NCBI GenBank assembly: GCA_040398805.1
Contig: JBBATK010000001.1
Span: 372,001 to 436,000 of the forward strand
From: JBBATK01 sp040398805
Lineage (GTDB): Bacteria > Bacteroidota > Ignavibacteria > Kapaibacteriales > NICIL-2
Length of the DNA stretch: 64,000 nt
Direction: 5' to 3'
How positions within the stretch are numbered: the first letter of the stretch is position 1; every line of letters begins with the position of its first letter. Shown one piece after another: positions 37,532-46,016 of the stretch. A program made the position numbers and the translations under genes. Under the pieces are notes generated by a model. It saw only the letters and a list, made by a program, of their open reading frames with translations. It was not told where the DNA came from and did not search any database.

Positions 37532-37549
37532 CGAGACGAAAACGTCTCG
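37532..37549 (+). promoter_or_regulatory. Stem-loop in the plsY leader
   Basis: CGAGACG-AAAA-CGTCTCG forms a perfect 7-base-pair stem. If transcription starts a few bases after the box at 37513-37520, this hairpin sits at the very 5' end of the mRNA, 34 bases before the ATG. There is no U run, so it is not a terminator. It may protect the 5' end. Confidence 0.45.
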
Positions 37550-37583
37550 TGACTCCAGTGAACATTCTGACTGCATCCCGACT

Positions 37584-38279
37584 ATGATCGACCCGACGTT
37601 CCGACTCATTCTTATCGGTATAGCCAGCTACCTGGTGGGTTCCTTCCCCACTGCCGTCATCATCAGCAAGCGCTTCTTCGGATTCGATATCAGGACCAAA
37701 GGAAGCGGCAACATGGGGAGCACCAATGCATTCCGCCTTCTCGGTTGGAAATGGGGTCTCACCGTCCAGGTCGTCGACATTCTCAAAGGTCTCATCGCCG
37801 TCCTCTTCATCTCGCATCTCATGGAGGGAAGAGCGCTTCCCTTCACTAATCGGACACCGTTCGAGGATTATACGGTCGTCAAGCTCATCGCCGGAGCGTC
37901 GGCCGTCCTCGGTCACATTTTCAGCGTTTTCGTCGGCTTTAAAGGAGGCAAAGGAGTCAATACGGCCGCCGGCATGCTCATCGGCATCGCCCCGGTAGAG
38001 GTTGCCATCGCTGCCGGCGTCTTCTGCATCGCCGTCATACTCAGCGGCTATATCTCCCTGGGATCCATCCTTGCTGCCGTCATCATTCCCAGCGCCATGG
38101 CATTCCGCTACAATGTGTTCGGCGCAGAGATCAACGGATACCACACGCTCATCTGGTTTTCCATCAGCGTCTCGCTCCTGGTCATCTACATGCATCGCGG
38201 AAACATCCGCCGCTTGCTGGAGGGCACGGAAAGGAAGATGACCGGACTGCAGATCCTCCGTCGTCCGAAAGGCACGTGA
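37584..38279 (+). CDS. plsY: Acyl-phosphate:glycerol-3-phosphate acyltransferase PlsY
   Basis: Transfers an acyl chain from acyl-phosphate to glycerol-3-phosphate, starting phospholipid synthesis in the inner membrane. The 231-residue protein has five or so membrane helices and the three PlsY motifs: SKRFFGFDIRTKGSGNMGSTNAFR split across the first loop, GHIFSVFVGFKGGKGVNTAAG in the second, and a less typical third. The ATG at 37584 (MIDPTFRLILIGIASYLVGS) starts the first helix; a longer frame reaches back across the promoter. gpsA, which makes its substrate, lies 52 bases downstream. Confidence 0.95.
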   Translation: MIDPTFRLILIGIASYLVGSFPTAVIISKRFFGFDIRTKGSGNMGSTNAFRLLGWKWGLTVQVVDILKGLIAVLFISHLMEGRALPFTNRTPFEDYTVVKLIAGASAVLGHIFSVFVGFKGGKGVNTAAGMLIGIAPVEVAIAAGVFCIAVILSGYISLGSILAAVIIPSAMAFRYNVFGAEINGYHTLIWFSISVSLLVIYMHRGNIRRLLEGTERKMTGLQILRRPKGT

Positions 38280-38331
38280 TCACGGTTGCTTTTCTATCTG
38301 CGCCGACGACGCAACCTTTCGTGAGATCCTT

Positions 38332-39324
38332 ATGAACATAGGAGTAATCGGTGCGGGCGGTTGGGGTACGGCCTTGGCGAACGTTGCGGCCGCGAACGGA
38401 CACGAAGTGACCATGTGGTCGCGATCATCGGCACTGGTCGAAGAGATCAATACGTCGCATAGGAACAACACCTACCTTCCCGACGTTGCCGTTCATGCAT
38501 CCGTCGTGGCCGGCACGGACCCGCATATCGTCCATGGATCGGACATCCTCGTGGTGAGCGTTCCTACCCAGTTCATCCGGTCTGTCATCGAATGCTACGA
38601 TTTCCGTATCCGCGAGTCGCTCATCGCCAATGCCTCGAAAGGCATCGAGAACAAAACTCTTCTTCGCGTCTCCCAACTCCTCAGGGACGTTGCCAGGATC
38701 GATAGGGACAACTATGCCGTCCTCACCGGTCCCAGTCACGCCGAAGAAGTGATTCGCGGCGTTCCGACCACCGTCCTTGCGGCGTCGTCGGATGAAGACA
38801 CCGCGCACCAGATCCAACGTGCCTTCTCCAATGCCACCTTCCGGGTGTATCGCAGTAACGATGTCATCGGTGCGGAACTCGGCGGCGCATTGAAGAACGT
38901 CATCGCTATCGCGGCGGGAATCATCGACGGACTGGGAACGGGTGACAATACGAAGGCGGCGCTCATCACGCGCGGACTTGCCGAAATCACCCGACTCGGG
39001 GTGGTTCTCGGAGCCAATCCGGCCACCTTCAGCGGTCTGAGCGGTCTGGGCGACCTGATCGTGACCTGCGATTCACGTCACTCGCGGAATCGTCATGTTG
39101 GAGAAGAAATAGGGCGCGGGAAATCCCTTCGAGCCATTCTCGCGGAATCGCCCATGGTTGCCGAGGGAGTGGCCACGACAGAGTCTGCGTACCAGCTCGC
39201 GCAACGCCACCATGTGGAGATGCCCATCGTCGAGCAAGTGTATCAGATCCTCTTCTTCGACAAATCCCCGCGCATGGCGATCAACGAACTCATGACGCGC
39301 GAATTCAAGTCCGAGGTCCAGTGA
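38332..39324 (+). CDS. gpsA: Glycerol-3-phosphate dehydrogenase [NAD(P)+] GpsA
   Basis: Reduces dihydroxyacetone phosphate to sn-glycerol-3-phosphate. The 330-residue protein has the N-terminal dinucleotide fold IGVIGAGGWGTALANV, the family motifs TGPSHAEEV and GAELGGALKNVIAIAAG (catalytic Lys), and FSGLSGLGDLIVTC with SRNRHVG. Its product is the substrate of PlsY, encoded directly upstream, so the two form a small phospholipid-precursor unit. The next gene is convergent, 36 bases away. Confidence 0.97.
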   Translation: MNIGVIGAGGWGTALANVAAANGHEVTMWSRSSALVEEINTSHRNNTYLPDVAVHASVVAGTDPHIVHGSDILVVSVPTQFIRSVIECYDFRIRESLIANASKGIENKTLLRVSQLLRDVARIDRDNYAVLTGPSHAEEVIRGVPTTVLAASSDEDTAHQIQRAFSNATFRVYRSNDVIGAELGGALKNVIAIAAGIIDGLGTGDNTKAALITRGLAEITRLGVVLGANPATFSGLSGLGDLIVTCDSRHSRNRHVGEEIGRGKSLRAILAESPMVAEGVATTESAYQLAQRHHVEMPIVEQVYQILFFDKSPRMAINELMTREFKSEVQ

Positions 39325-39360
39325 TGGATGACATCATTCGGCGCTGATTTCCGGCAGTGA

Positions 39361-40176
39361 TCAGCACTCGTACATGTCGGGTCGACGGTCAGTGAAGATG
39401 TCATTGATGCTGTTGAACATCTTGTTCCGTGTGCTCATGAAATCCAGGTCCGCGATGATGACATCGTCGGCACCGGCCGGTGAAACCGCGAGACGTTCCC
39501 CCTTGTAGTCATAGATGGCGCTTTCTCCTCTGAACACGAGCTCCTCATCATCACGGCTTTCCGTACCCCACCGATTGGTCACCACCAGGTTCACTTTGTT
39601 CTCGATCGCACGCGCCGGCATCACTTTACCCGACAGCGTCGTGACAAGGTTCGACGGACACAGAACGATGTCCGCACCGCGAAGCGCCAAGCTCCTTGCT
39701 GCTTCCGGGAACCGCCAGTCGTAGCAGATCATCACACCGATGCGTGCACCTGTGCGCGGTTCGTCGACGACAAAGAAGCCCGAGTCCCCCTGGGAGAAAC
39801 AATTCCTTTCTTTATAGAACAGATGGGTCTTGCGGTACACCATAGGTTCGCAATGCGGACGGAAGATGGCGGCTGAGTTGAAGAACCCGTTCGCAGCACG
39901 TTCCGCGAATCCCACGACGAGGGTTTTGTTCTCCGCATCGCTTGCCTCGCGCATGCTTACCATCGCTTCATCGCTAAGGTCCATGGACACTCCTCGCACT
40001 TCCTCCTCGCTAAGGAAAAAGTACCCGCACGTCGCCAATTCGGGAAACACGACGACATCGGCTTCCACTTGCGAAAAGGCATCGAGGATACGACGGCAAT
40101 TACCCGCGACGTCGAAGAGCACGGGTGCGGATTGGACGGAAGCGACGCGGCACGTGGATGAGGATGAATCTGCCAT
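39361..40176 (-). CDS. Carbon-nitrogen hydrolase (nitrilase superfamily)
   Basis: A 271-residue amidase-like enzyme. The Glu-Lys-Cys triad is visible as FPELATCGYF, YRKTHLFYKE and MICYDWRFPE, with a second conserved Glu in ENKVNLVVTNRWG. The size and pattern resemble the omega-amidase/N-carbamoyl hydrolase groups, but the substrate cannot be assigned. I chose the ATG at 40176 (MADSSSSTCRVASVQ) because the frame to 40272 overlaps the nuclease gene and adds a basic non-conserved stretch. The nuclease gene ends 31 bases upstream on the same strand. Confidence 0.9.
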   Translation of the reverse strand: MADSSSSTCRVASVQSAPVLFDVAGNCRRILDAFSQVEADVVVFPELATCGYFFLSEEEVRGVSMDLSDEAMVSMREASDAENKTLVVGFAERAANGFFNSAAIFRPHCEPMVYRKTHLFYKERNCFSQGDSGFFVVDEPRTGARIGVMICYDWRFPEAARSLALRGADIVLCPSNLVTTLSGKVMPARAIENKVNLVVTNRWGTESRDDEELVFRGESAIYDYKGERLAVSPAGADDVIIADLDFMSTRNKMFNSINDIFTDRRPDMYEC

Positions 40177-40207
40177 AAGAAGCTGTGGAAGGGATGATAC
40201 GGAATCC

Positions 40208-41041
40208 TTACTCGCGAATGGTCGTCTCCAGGACTTCTTGTATGTCTTTAGGAACCGAGCGTAGCAGATCATATCCTGTCTGTTGCTCGATGTTTCTGAC
40301 CGTCGTCCTGTATCGCTCCCAATTGTTGTTGGCCGTGGTATACGTTCCGTTGTTCATCATCACGGCGATGACCCGCGTATTCTTCGTCACATGTCTCAGT
40401 CTGCTTCCTCGATCCATGATGACGACGACCTTCCAGCAGGAATCAGGAACGGTGACGACATTCTTCAGCCGCTTCTTGGTGTTGTACACCCCGCCGGCCA
40501 TCACGTAGAGCGTCTTGTTCGCCTCCTTGCTCAGCGAGTCGCAATAATATTCAAGGGAGTACCATGTCTCCCGATTCAGATCCGGGGTCTGCGGGAATAC
40601 GTTCGAGAAATAGAACGTGGATTGGTTATCGGAATCGTTGCGGGTACGGCACTCGCTTCCCACGATGTGACCGCGGTCGTAACCGCTCCCCGTGTAGTAG
40701 GAATCCAGAATGCGCGTGAAGGAAGCAGGCAGATCCGGGTCATGGACGAAGGCATCACGCCGAGGCGCAGGGCCGTACCACGCGGAGTCTTCGTTCCAGC
40801 TCACCCAATTGGCCACGTTCAGGACGGGATTATAGGAGAGCGTGTACTGGAATCGGCGCAGAAGGATATCGTCATCCGGGGTCGCATCCGTGGGCACACC
40901 AAGCTCTGTCGGCGCGGAGAAAAAGAGGCTGACGGGCGGGTCCGTGGGTTCTTCGACATTCTTACATCCGTCGAACACGACAATCGTGGCGACAAACAGG
41001 ACGAGGCCGAATACCACACGATGCCGATGAGAGCGGGTCAT
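40208..41041 (-). CDS. Exported DNA/RNA non-specific endonuclease (NUC1 family), probable lipoprotein
   Basis: A 277-residue protein with an N-terminal hydrophobic signal (VVFGLVLFVATIVVFDGC) ending in a cysteine that could be lipidated, although the residues before it are not a textbook lipobox. The catalytic motif GYDRGHIVGSECR holds the His of the DRGH nuclease signature, and SNVFPQTPDLNRETWYSLE supplies the metal-binding Asn region. Such enzymes cut any DNA or RNA with magnesium. No immunity protein or secretion gene is adjacent, so it may serve nutrient scavenging or envelope defence. A possible -7 box (TATCTTGA) lies at 41063-41070. Confidence 0.88.
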   Translation of the reverse strand: MTRSHRHRVVFGLVLFVATIVVFDGCKNVEEPTDPPVSLFFSAPTELGVPTDATPDDDILLRRFQYTLSYNPVLNVANWVSWNEDSAWYGPAPRRDAFVHDPDLPASFTRILDSYYTGSGYDRGHIVGSECRTRNDSDNQSTFYFSNVFPQTPDLNRETWYSLEYYCDSLSKEANKTLYVMAGGVYNTKKRLKNVVTVPDSCWKVVVIMDRGSRLRHVTKNTRVIAVMMNNGTYTTANNNWERYRTTVRNIEQQTGYDLLRSVPKDIQEVLETTIRE

Positions 41042-41265
41042 AGCAAGACGTGTTGTTTTCGTTCAAGATACGACACCGGCTCCTACCCTTGAAAGAAACT
41101 GACGTATATCAGTGTTCGCCATGATACCGGTCATGGGTGCACTCGCTCCACGGAGCGAAGTTCGCAACAGAAGCTTGATGCAGCGTGGATGAGCCAAGCG
41201 GAAGAGGAATCCGTCAGCTCTTCACGCGATCGCGCTCGCTTCGAGTCCTTGTTCCACGAACCTAT

Positions 41266-41271
41266 GGGAGG
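41266..41271 (+). promoter_or_regulatory. Strong Shine-Dalgarno sequence
   Basis: GGGAGG, 4 bases before the ATG at 41276, is one of very few strong ribosome-binding sites in this window and fixes that start. The spacing is short. Confidence 0.55.
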
Positions 41272-41275
41272 TACC

Positions 41276-42031
41276 ATGAAAACCATATTCACCGCCGTTA
41301 CCACGATCGTCATCATCGCAGCGTTGTTCGCTTCCTGCCAGGAGGCGCTGGGTCCGAACGACTTAGGCGGCTCCGGCGTACCGGAGCTCTGCGATGTGGG
41401 TAAGAAATACTCGGGCACGGTGAGCGTACCCGGAACGTACATTCCGGGATTCGATCATATGACACAGGAAGCAGTGGTGACGAAGAACGATAACGGTAAC
41501 ATCACGATTGCCGTGAACCTCACGTTCGACTCCGTCTTCGTGAAGGCACTCGACAATGCTCTCGGTACGAGCAGTCTGCCGGAGGGTATCCGTGCAAGCG
41601 TCATCTCGGAGTACGCACGTCGGTACGGTGCAACGTTGGACACAATGAACAAGGCCTCCATGAAGGCGCATGTGGACTTCACGTTGAAAGTCACAACTGA
41701 AGGCATCCAGGAGTATGTGAACGCACGTGGCGATCAATCCAAACCGTACACCATTGTCAAATACGCCGCCAATGTCGGTGACACGTATACGTACACCAAT
41801 GCCGATGGTGTCACGATCACCCGGAAGGTCACGTACAAATCCACGACGGACGATTATCCCCTGGCTTTTTGGAATATCAAGGTGACGAAAGTCGAGGAGA
41901 CAAAGGACGACCTTTTCATGGAGAAGGTCACCTACTACACGAATCACAAATTCGGATTGGTCGGCGTGTTGCTGCGCACCAAGACGGGAAAAGAGTTGAA
42001 GATCGGCATCTTTCCTCCGAACCTGCAATAA
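41276..42031 (+). CDS. Hypothetical secreted or lipoprotein
   Basis: A 251-residue protein with a signal sequence (TAVTTIVIIAALFASC) whose cysteine may be lipidated. The mature part has no motif I recognise; it is rich in beta-branched residues and Thr/Lys, and the second half (YTIVKYAANVGDTYTYTNAD, then TRKVTYKSTTDD) looks like a beta-rich extracellular domain. The start at 41276 is supported by the GGGAGG site; a frame running back to 41189 would include it as coding sequence. It stands alone, with a strong bidirectional terminator 25 bases after its stop. Confidence 0.75.
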   Translation: MKTIFTAVTTIVIIAALFASCQEALGPNDLGGSGVPELCDVGKKYSGTVSVPGTYIPGFDHMTQEAVVTKNDNGNITIAVNLTFDSVFVKALDNALGTSSLPEGIRASVISEYARRYGATLDTMNKASMKAHVDFTLKVTTEGIQEYVNARGDQSKPYTIVKYAANVGDTYTYTNADGVTITRKVTYKSTTDDYPLAFWNIKVTKVEETKDDLFMEKVTYYTNHKFGLVGVLLRTKTGKELKIGIFPPNLQ

Positions 42032-42051
42032 TGTAGTAGTCCGGGCAGGAA

Positions 42052-42095
42052 GAAAAAAGCGCGACGCGGTACCACCGCGTCGCGCTTCGTTTTTC
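42052..42095. terminator. Bidirectional terminator
   Basis: A perfect 14-base-pair stem (42057-42070 with 42074-42087, loop ACC) is flanked by AAAAAA on the left and TTTTT on the right. It can therefore stop transcription of the lipoprotein gene and of the convergent pruA. Confidence 0.9.
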
Positions 42096-42127
42096 GACGG
42101 ACGTTTCCTTCTCTGCCTACCGAGTCA

Positions 42128-43672
42128 TCATGCCTTTTGAGCGATGGACTTCGCTTGAAGGAACAAGAGCAGATAATCGCGTCCGCCCGCCTTGGAATCC
42201 GTACCGCTCATATTGAAGCCGCCGAACGGATGCACACCCACAAGGGCACCGGTGCACTTGCGGTTCAGGTAAAGATTACCCACGAAGAAGTCCCGTCGCG
42301 CCTGCTCGAGTTTCTTCGGATTCTTGGTATAGACGGCACCCGTCAATCCGTACTTCGTGCCGTTGGCGATGGCCATGGCATGGTCGAAGTTGTTGGACTT
42401 GATGACAGCCAAGACCGGACCGAAGATCTCCTCTTGAGCGATCACATCGTTCGGTTTCACATCCGCGATAACGGTGGGTTCGATATAGTATCCGTCCAGC
42501 CCGGCCACACGCTTACCGCCAACAACGAGACGTCCTTCCTTGGCACCGATGCCGATGTACTTCAGGATGGTCTTCATGGCGCGCTCGCTGACGACGGGGC
42601 CGACAGGATAGTTCGCTTTCGGATCGCCCTGCTGGAGCTCCAGGGTCGCCACGGCGACCTTCTCGACGAATTCCTTATACACGCTCTTGTCAACGATGAC
42701 CCGTGAACACGCCGAGCACTTCTGACCTTGGAAGCCGAAGGCGGCCGCCACCGTGCCTTTGACCGCCTCGTCGATATCCGTCTCGGCATCGACGATGATG
42801 GCATCCTTGCCGCCCATCTCCGCCACGACGCGCTTGATCCAGATCTGACCGGGCGATGTCTTCGCTGCGAGCTCATTGACGCGAAGTCCCACTTCCATGG
42901 AACCGGTGAACGAGATGAACCGCGTGGACGCATGCTGTACCAGATAGTCGCCCGCCTCTGCACCACTGGAAACGAGGAAGTTCAGGACACCCTTCGGCAA
43001 TCCGATCTCGCGCATGATATCGGCAAAAAGCCAGCCCATCATGGGCGACTCCGACGAGGGCTTCAGGACGACCGTATTGCCCGTGACAATGGCCGCGGAG
43101 GTCATGCCGACGAGAATGGCAAAAGGGAAATTCCACGGCGGGATGACAACGCCCACGCCGAGCGGGATGTAGACAAGCTCGTTCCTCTCGCCGATGGCCG
43201 GAACGATGGGTTGCTTTCCACCATAGCGCAGGGCTTCCCGTCCGTAGAACTCCAAGAAGTCGATGGCTTCGCAGGTGTCGGCATCCGCTTCCAGATAGTT
43301 CTTCCCTACTTCCGATATCATCCAGGCGTTGATCTCGGCTCTGCGGTCACGAATGATACGCGCCGCCTTGAACAGGTATTCCGCACGTTCCTTCACGGGC
43401 ACGTTCTTCCACGACTCGAATGCTTTGACAGCAGCCTGAATGGCCTTCTCGGCATCGGGGATACCGGACTTCTGAAACACACCGACAACCTCGGCGGGTT
43501 GCGCAGGGTTCACAGAAACGGTTTTCTTTTCCGTGACGACTTTCTTACCGTTGATGATGTTCGGATACTCCTTACCGAACTTCTTGCGCACCGCCTCAAG
43601 CGCGTTCTGCTGTCGCTCCAGCGGTTGTTTCTTTGCGAAATCAAGGAATACCTCGTTTCTGAACTCTTTCAT
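42128..43672 (-). CDS. pruA: L-glutamate gamma-semialdehyde dehydrogenase
   Basis: Oxidises glutamate semialdehyde (from proline via pyrroline-5-carboxylate) to glutamate with NAD. The 514-residue protein has the aldehyde dehydrogenase signatures: PPWNFPFAILVGMTSAA, the catalytic Glu in VAEMGGKDAIIVD, the nucleophile in GFQGQKCSACSRVIVD and EEIFGPVLAV. The C-terminus HPFGGFNMSGTDSKAGGRDY is typical of the RocA/PruA group. The start at 43672 has AAGGA six bases upstream on the minus strand and gives the usual length; the frame extends to 43753 without homology. No proline dehydrogenase gene is nearby. Confidence 0.95.
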   Translation of the reverse strand: MKEFRNEVFLDFAKKQPLERQQNALEAVRKKFGKEYPNIINGKKVVTEKKTVSVNPAQPAEVVGVFQKSGIPDAEKAIQAAVKAFESWKNVPVKERAEYLFKAARIIRDRRAEINAWMISEVGKNYLEADADTCEAIDFLEFYGREALRYGGKQPIVPAIGERNELVYIPLGVGVVIPPWNFPFAILVGMTSAAIVTGNTVVLKPSSESPMMGWLFADIMREIGLPKGVLNFLVSSGAEAGDYLVQHASTRFISFTGSMEVGLRVNELAAKTSPGQIWIKRVVAEMGGKDAIIVDAETDIDEAVKGTVAAAFGFQGQKCSACSRVIVDKSVYKEFVEKVAVATLELQQGDPKANYPVGPVVSERAMKTILKYIGIGAKEGRLVVGGKRVAGLDGYYIEPTVIADVKPNDVIAQEEIFGPVLAVIKSNNFDHAMAIANGTKYGLTGAVYTKNPKKLEQARRDFFVGNLYLNRKCTGALVGVHPFGGFNMSGTDSKAGGRDYLLLFLQAKSIAQKA

Positions 43673-43809
43673 TTGTTTTCCTTCGATAAACATGAGACAA
43701 TCTGTTTTCACTTTTTCTCTGACCGTCATTTCATTCGAGTTCGTCATGCGCACCGCTTGATCGTCATCTGCTCGGTGTCACGCTTCCCGCCTGCAATCGA
43801 CACGACGGT

Positions 43810-44547
43810 TCATGACTTCTGTACCGCCACGACGGGCAGATACACGCGAACGACGGTTCCTTCCCTCTCCGTGGATGCTATCTGCAACATACCGTTGAGC
43901 TGTTTGACCAGTGAGTGCACCAGGAACAGTCCTAAGCCGGCATGACCATCGGCGGACCGTGTCGTGAAGAAGGGATGAGTCGCTACCGCAGCCGTCTCGG
44001 CCGACATTCCTGAACCCTTGTCACTGACGATGATACACAGGCGATCACGCGGTGATATCCATGCGTTCGACTCCGTATTCGTCGTCGCGGGATCGAACAT
44101 CAATTCCACCGTCACCGTCTCTGCAGCTGCTCCGGCCTCTATGGCATTGTGCAACAGGGCACCCACAATGTGCGAGAGGACTTCTGCGTCTGTATTGACG
44201 GTCCAACTCGTTCCGTCACGAACGACCAATCCCGCTGTGCTGCCAAGATGCGAGTGGGCATGGTCCATAAGCAACGCCACGACATCGTTTCGTGTAAGGA
44301 CGGACGTGGAGTTCCTCGCCTCTCGCGAAAACTCCAGGACGTTTCGCAGAAGTTCCGATGCTTTTCGTGCGGCTTGCTCGATCATCAGCAGGATGCGCAT
44401 CGTCTTCTCGTCAGGGTCGTGACGCTGAAGCGTCTGCACCCCGAGAAGGATCGGCGAGAGATGGTTATTGAGGTCGTGAGCCAAACCTCCGGTCACTCTC
44501 CCCAATACCTGATAGTCCGACGACGGTGACGAAGACATGTTGAGCAT
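43810..44547 (-). CDS. Small orphan histidine kinase (HisKA/HATPase only)
   Basis: A soluble protein of about 245 residues made of a dimerisation/phospho-acceptor helix with GGLAHDLNNHLSPIL (the His in the AHDLNN-type H-box) and a GHKL ATPase. The latter has N-box LLHNAIEAGAAAE, G1 VSDKGSGMS and G2 GHAGLGLFLVHSLV. There is no sensor, membrane segment or receiver domain and no response-regulator gene nearby. AHDLNN kinases are often hybrid or NtrB-like. ATG at 44547 was preferred to GTG at 44562; ATG at 44538 is also possible. It precedes pruA on the same strand by 137 bases. Confidence 0.85.
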   Translation of the reverse strand: MLNMSSSPSSDYQVLGRVTGGLAHDLNNHLSPILLGVQTLQRHDPDEKTMRILLMIEQAARKASELLRNVLEFSREARNSTSVLTRNDVVALLMDHAHSHLGSTAGLVVRDGTSWTVNTDAEVLSHIVGALLHNAIEAGAAAETVTVELMFDPATTNTESNAWISPRDRLCIIVSDKGSGMSAETAAVATHPFFTTRSADGHAGLGLFLVHSLVKQLNGMLQIASTEREGTVVRVYLPVVAVQKS

Positions 44548-44577
44548 CGGCAAGAGCCGCACGTGATTAAGTGACTG

Positions 44578-44585
44578 CGAAATTA
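44578..44585 (-). promoter_or_regulatory. Possible -7 box for the histidine kinase
   Basis: On the minus strand TAATTTCG is one base from TAnnTTTG, about 30 bases before the kinase ATG at 44547, in the divergent gap with the DedA gene. Confidence 0.35.
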
Positions 44586-44647
44586 CGGTGGAGCGGGTAA
44601 GTTGGTTCAGGAAACGCAGTCACACCACGAACAAGATCGAATCCGTT

Positions 44648-45286
44648 ATGGAACAACTCATCCACGTACTCCAGACATTTCCTTGGTGGGTTGTCATCCT
44701 CATCATCTTCGCCAACTCGTACATCGAGAACGTCCTCCCCATGGCACCGAGCGATGTCATCCTGGTGTTCATCGGTACCATGGTAAGCGTGGGAACGATC
44801 AGCTTCCCTGCGGCCCTTGTGGCATCCACTCTGGGTAGCACTCTCGGATTCCTCACGATGTTCCTCGTCGGGCGCAGTCTGGACCGGCGGGTCGTCGAGA
44901 GCGGTAAGTACTCCTTCGTACCTGTCCAATCCATCCACAAGGTCGAGTCGTGGTTCCGCAAATACGGGTACGCCGTCATTGTCATCAATCGCTTTCTTTC
45001 CGGCACCAGAGCGGTCATCTCCGTCCTTGCAGGAATGTCGAACCTTCGAACACTGAAAAGCACGACCGCATGCACCATCAGCGCGCTCGTCTGGAACGCC
45101 GTGATACTCTACGCAGGGATGTCGTTAGGATCAAATTGGCGCTCCGTAGAATCGATCATGAGCACCTACTCTCAGGTCATCGGCGGCTTAACGGCCGTTG
45201 TCGTCCTCGTCATCCTCGTTCGGTGGTTCCTACGCCGCAGAAGCCTCGCGCCGACGGGTGAATCCGGTCCGCCCGCAGAGAAGTGA
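44648..45286 (+). CDS. DedA-family inner-membrane protein
   Basis: A 212-residue protein with about five membrane segments and the DedA/SNARE-associated pattern: an acidic N-terminal motif IENVLPMAPSDVILVF and the conserved NRFLSGTRAVISVLAGM. DedA proteins are now linked to phospholipid or undecaprenyl-phosphate flipping and to membrane homeostasis; which lipid this one moves is unknown. The ATG at 44648 begins just before the first helix; the frame to 44588 adds a basic segment across the promoter region. It is monocistronic; the next gene converges 95 bases away. Confidence 0.88.
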   Translation: MEQLIHVLQTFPWWVVILIIFANSYIENVLPMAPSDVILVFIGTMVSVGTISFPAALVASTLGSTLGFLTMFLVGRSLDRRVVESGKYSFVPVQSIHKVESWFRKYGYAVIVINRFLSGTRAVISVLAGMSNLRTLKSTTACTISALVWNAVILYAGMSLGSNWRSVESIMSTYSQVIGGLTAVVVLVILVRWFLRRRSLAPTGESGPPAEK

Positions 45287-45381
45287 AAAGTAGCAGGAGG
45301 AGGAATGCGCGACGGTACTGTAGGAACACTCCGGAAGATACACGACGCAAACGCCATCTTCATGAACGGCGCGCCGTCTCC

Positions 45382-45981
45382 TCAACGTCCCACGGCGGAA
45401 CAATCAGCAAGCGCCACGTATGACGAACCGGGAAACTCGCGACGGAACTGTTTGAACACCTTCACGGCGTCGTCGACATTGCCCTCGGCACAGAAGACAT
45501 GCCCAAGGCGGAGAAGGCATTTCTCACGGACGCTCACGGTGAGTCCGACATTCTTCAAGACAGCGGCAAACTGACGTCGGGCATCCGGGAGTTTGTTCTG
45601 CATGACGAACATCTCACCGAGAAGGAATCGCGCTTCATCGGTCACGGAGTCGCGTTCCTCGCCGGTTTCCAAGAGCATCCTGATTTCGTCCTCGGCTACC
45701 GGAAACTTCTGCTCATCCACATGGAGCTTTGCCGAAGCCAACAACGTTTCCAGTGACGTGCGTTGTTGTCCATTTATCTCGACCACACTGGTATCGGTGA
45801 ACTGTCGAGAGGGCGGAACGACCATTTTCTGCGTCTGCGCACTGGAACCGCGCCAGGACGCACGGTCGCGCGGTGGTGTATCCAGCAGTCTGCTCCGTGG
45901 AGTCTGGAGGCATCCCGCCAGGGCGACCAGCGCTATCGGTCCCATCCATGAGAAACGCACACGCACAAGCAACACAGTCAA
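45382..45981 (-). CDS. TPR-repeat lipoprotein
   Basis: A short protein (up to 199 residues) with an excellent lipobox, ALVALAGC, so it is probably anchored to a membrane. The mature part carries two or three TPR-like units (ETGEERDSVTDEARFLLGEM and EKCLLRLGHVFCAEG with FKQFRREFPGSSY), resembling the C-terminal TPRs of YbgF/CpoB. The start is uncertain: the frame opens with TTG at 45981, GTG codons follow at 45975, 45966 and 45960, and the first ATG (45945) leaves almost no basic region before the hydrophobic core. It is the last gene of a four-gene operon. Confidence 0.72.
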   Translation of the reverse strand: MTVLLVRVRFSWMGPIALVALAGCLQTPRSRLLDTPPRDRASWRGSSAQTQKMVVPPSRQFTDTSVVEINGQQRTSLETLLASAKLHVDEQKFPVAEDEIRMLLETGEERDSVTDEARFLLGEMFVMQNKLPDARRQFAAVLKNVGLTVSVREKCLLRLGHVFCAEGNVDDAVKVFKQFRREFPGSSYVALADCSAVGR

Positions 45982-46016
45982 TGAAACAATGAGATATTAC
46001 CAGAAGACCGAACAGA

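Noticed and set aside
36672..38195. 507-codon frame opposite plsY and overlapping the short ClpB gene
   Set aside because: Its sequence is low-complexity Asp/Glu/Arg with no motif, and both real genes are strongly supported. It does not supply the missing ClpB NBD1.
42728..43945. 405-codon frame opposite pruA
   Set aside because: Antisense shadow running past the pruA start with no motif or start signal.
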